DNA from: Piper betle
Taxonomy: Eukaryota; Streptophyta; Magnoliopsida; Piperales; Piperaceae
Direction: 5' to 3'
DNA length: 64,000 nt
NCBI GenBank assembly: GCA_033002965.1
Contig: JAURVB010013284.1
Location: 147,295 to 211,294 of the forward strand
Shown in pieces: positions 62,615 through 64,000 of the stretch; within the stretch, counting starts at the first letter, position 1, and each line of letters opens with the position of its first letter. The position numbers and the translations under genes are program-made. Under the pieces are notes generated by a model that was not told where the DNA came from, made no database searches, and worked only from the letters and a program-made list of their open reading frames with translations.

Positions 62615-63135
62615 ACTAAATGTAGATGGGGACATTGACGAGGATGTCAAACATAGAATTGCAATTTGATGGCTAAAATGGAGAGCTACTTAACGAGTGT
62701 TATATGACAATTAAGTTCTTTCAATACTACTTAACGGAACAGAATATTTGACACCAAAACAAATGCATATTGATAAAATGAAAGTAGCTGAAAAGTAGAT
62801 ATTGAGATGAATGTGTGGTAAAAACCTTATAGACCGAATTCCAGACAACACTATACATATACAATGAATGGTGATACCAACTGAGGAGAAAATAAAAGAA
62901 TATTGATTTGGGCATGTGTAAAAATATCTTTCATATGCTTTTGTTAAAAGATATACCATACTATTTTACTAGTGTATTGCCAGAGTACTTGGTAAGCTTA
63001 AAAGAACTTGGATTGAGATAATAAGCTAATATATGAAAAAGTTTGAGTTAAACCTTGATATAGTCTATATCAAGTGAAATGAAAGAAGCTATAGATATAT
63101 ATATAAAATTATGTGATTTAAATAGATGATTTAGA
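62615..63135 (+). mobile_element. Decayed 3' end of an RTE-type LINE (reverse transcriptase C-terminus)
   Basis: Reading the plus strand through stops gives the familiar C-terminal string of plant RTE-like reverse transcriptases in order. GDIDEDVKHRIA is followed by WLKWRA-like and RVLYDN-like sequence, then NGTEYLTPK, KMKVAEK-ILR-MCG, PTEEKIKEYWFGHV and KRTWIEI, and finally FELNLDIVYIK-NERS. At least eight in-frame stops break it. Only the 3' part is present, as expected for a 5'-truncated LINE insertion. No target duplication or tail was placed. Confidence 0.7.
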
Positions 63136-63492
63136 CTAGATATTTTTATATATAATTTTAAAATAATAGTAAACAATCTCTTTGAATTACACTTTCATTT
63201 ACAAACTTTTTCAAGCAAGATACTGGGCCGGATTAGCTAGCTAGTGAAGTTTGATTTTTCAAACGCAGAGGAATATCGTAGCCCACACAAATCTACAACT
63301 TATGCCAGGCCCATTCAAGAACGAAAGGATTAAATCGAAACAACATTCGACGCCCACCATGGATTGAAATATTATTAACGTTCTAAATTTACGATTAACT
63401 TGTACAGTAACAATACAACTAAACTCGATCAAAACTCAATGCAGAACACAGATCAGACATACCATGCATGGATAGAAATAGAATTACCAACC

Positions 63493-64000
63493 TCACTGAT
63501 ACATGGTAGAGTTTCTTTCACTAGCATTCTTAGCTGGAGTCGAGCAAACCTCCTGCGTGGGTGATCTCATAAAATAGTACCCCAATCTCCCAGCTACAGA
63601 ATAGGATCGTTGGCAATGTCGAGAGAAGCAAGCCACCCTACCGAGAGGGAAACCGGGTTACCGTCGTCCAAGATTTAAAATTGGATAGGCAGAGAGGTAT
63701 AAACAGTACTGAGCTTTGCCCAAATCTCAGAATTCAAGGACATATAGATTCGAATAAATTCGGAGACACCTTGTTTTTATCAAAATTTCGACTACAAAAA
63801 AATCCTCAGGACAAATATTTTTGAAAAAAGAAGGCCAATTGGGCGTTCTTTCATTGACAAAAGCAGACATATGTTGTTCACAGCCTCGCATACTTGGCTT
63901 GCCATCGCAGATCAGTCCACAATAAATCCATAAGCACACTATTATTTTTCTTATAATATAATCAACAACAACGCCATAAAATTTCATTGACCAACGATTA
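63493..64000 (-). CDS. Probable last two exons of an unidentified minus-strand gene (partial)
   Basis: A minus-strand frame from the right window side to 63773 reads FVNERTPNWPSFFKNICPED and ends ILIKT-AG before a GTGTCT donor. An acceptor CTCTCGGTAG leads to 63637-63493, which reads SRHCQRSYSVAGRLGYYFMR and ends NASERNSTMYQ with TGA at 63493-63495. The two exons are in matching phase (AG|G), separated by a T-rich intron of about 135 bases. The frame of the upper exon stays open to an ATG at 63987, but the true 5' boundary probably lies at an acceptor or outside the window. PSFFK resembles the start of a B3 domain, but too little is visible to name it. Confidence 0.3.

Noticed and set aside
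1..64000. CRISPR arrays, bacterial operons or organellar DNA
   Set aside because: Spliced genes, LTRs and snRNA promoter show nuclear plant DNA; no regular direct-repeat/spacer array or organellar gene was seen.

Overview
This window is nuclear DNA from a flowering plant. Genes are split by many short AT-rich GT–AG introns, and long AT-rich intergenic stretches alternate with Ty3/gypsy-type LTRs. A Pol II snRNA promoter of plant type is present, and the protein families are plant ones (choline monooxygenase, EXO70, plant-type Ras-group LRR, mannan-synthesis-related O-fucosyltransferase-like, OXS3-like). I cannot fix the species; a eudicot is likely but not proven.

Layout. 0–4 kb: the last exon of a gene ending in an EAR motif (53–151), a broken LEA14-like copy (2204–2627) and a U4 snRNA gene (3249–3400) with plant USE and 3' box. 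4–7.1 kb: a solo LTR with perfect target-site duplication (TSD). 8.3–8.7 kb: a 383-bp hAT-like MITE. 9.6–14.6 kb: two convergent genes, a 4-exon bHLH transcription factor (+) and a 10-exon choline monooxygenase (-); both read through every splice junction without a stop. 14.8–18.1 kb: degenerate GAGCTCG/GACTCG-rich repeats with a ~140-bp minisatellite.

18.1–31.6 kb is the most unusual part: a large inverted repeat LTR(+)–PBS–gag(+)–31-bp spacer–gag(-)–PBS–LTR(-). It is one retroelement 'unit' joined to its own mirror image. The repeat stops at the outer LTR ends, both gag copies carry the same premature stop, and each arm was later hit by a different LTR element that now remains as a solo LTR with a perfect 5-bp TSD.

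32.9–36.0 kb: a 6-exon MSR-type (mannan synthesis related) gene (-). 36–41.7 kb: AT-rich sequence with no gene seen. 41.7–44.3 kb: a decayed LTR relic carrying a ~1.5-kb foldback element. 45.2–46.7 kb: an intracellular LRR (PIRL) gene (-). 48.2–49.2 kb: an OXS3-like gene (-) whose 3' end is in conflicting frames. 49.2–55.2 kb: AT-rich, no gene. 55.2–57.2 kb: an intronless EXO70 gene (-). 59.1–62.2 kb: a divergent LTR of the same family. 62.6–63.1 kb: the decayed 3' end of an RTE-type LINE. 63.5–64 kb: probable last two exons of an unidentified minus-strand gene running off the window.

The genes are independent eukaryotic units, not an operon. Choline monooxygenase makes glycine betaine in chloroplasts, the MSR protein acts in Golgi mannan synthesis, EXO70 acts in exocytosis, and the PIRL and OXS3-like proteins are in signalling or stress families. 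Gene models come from reading frames, splice sites and remembered family sequence, not from a search.
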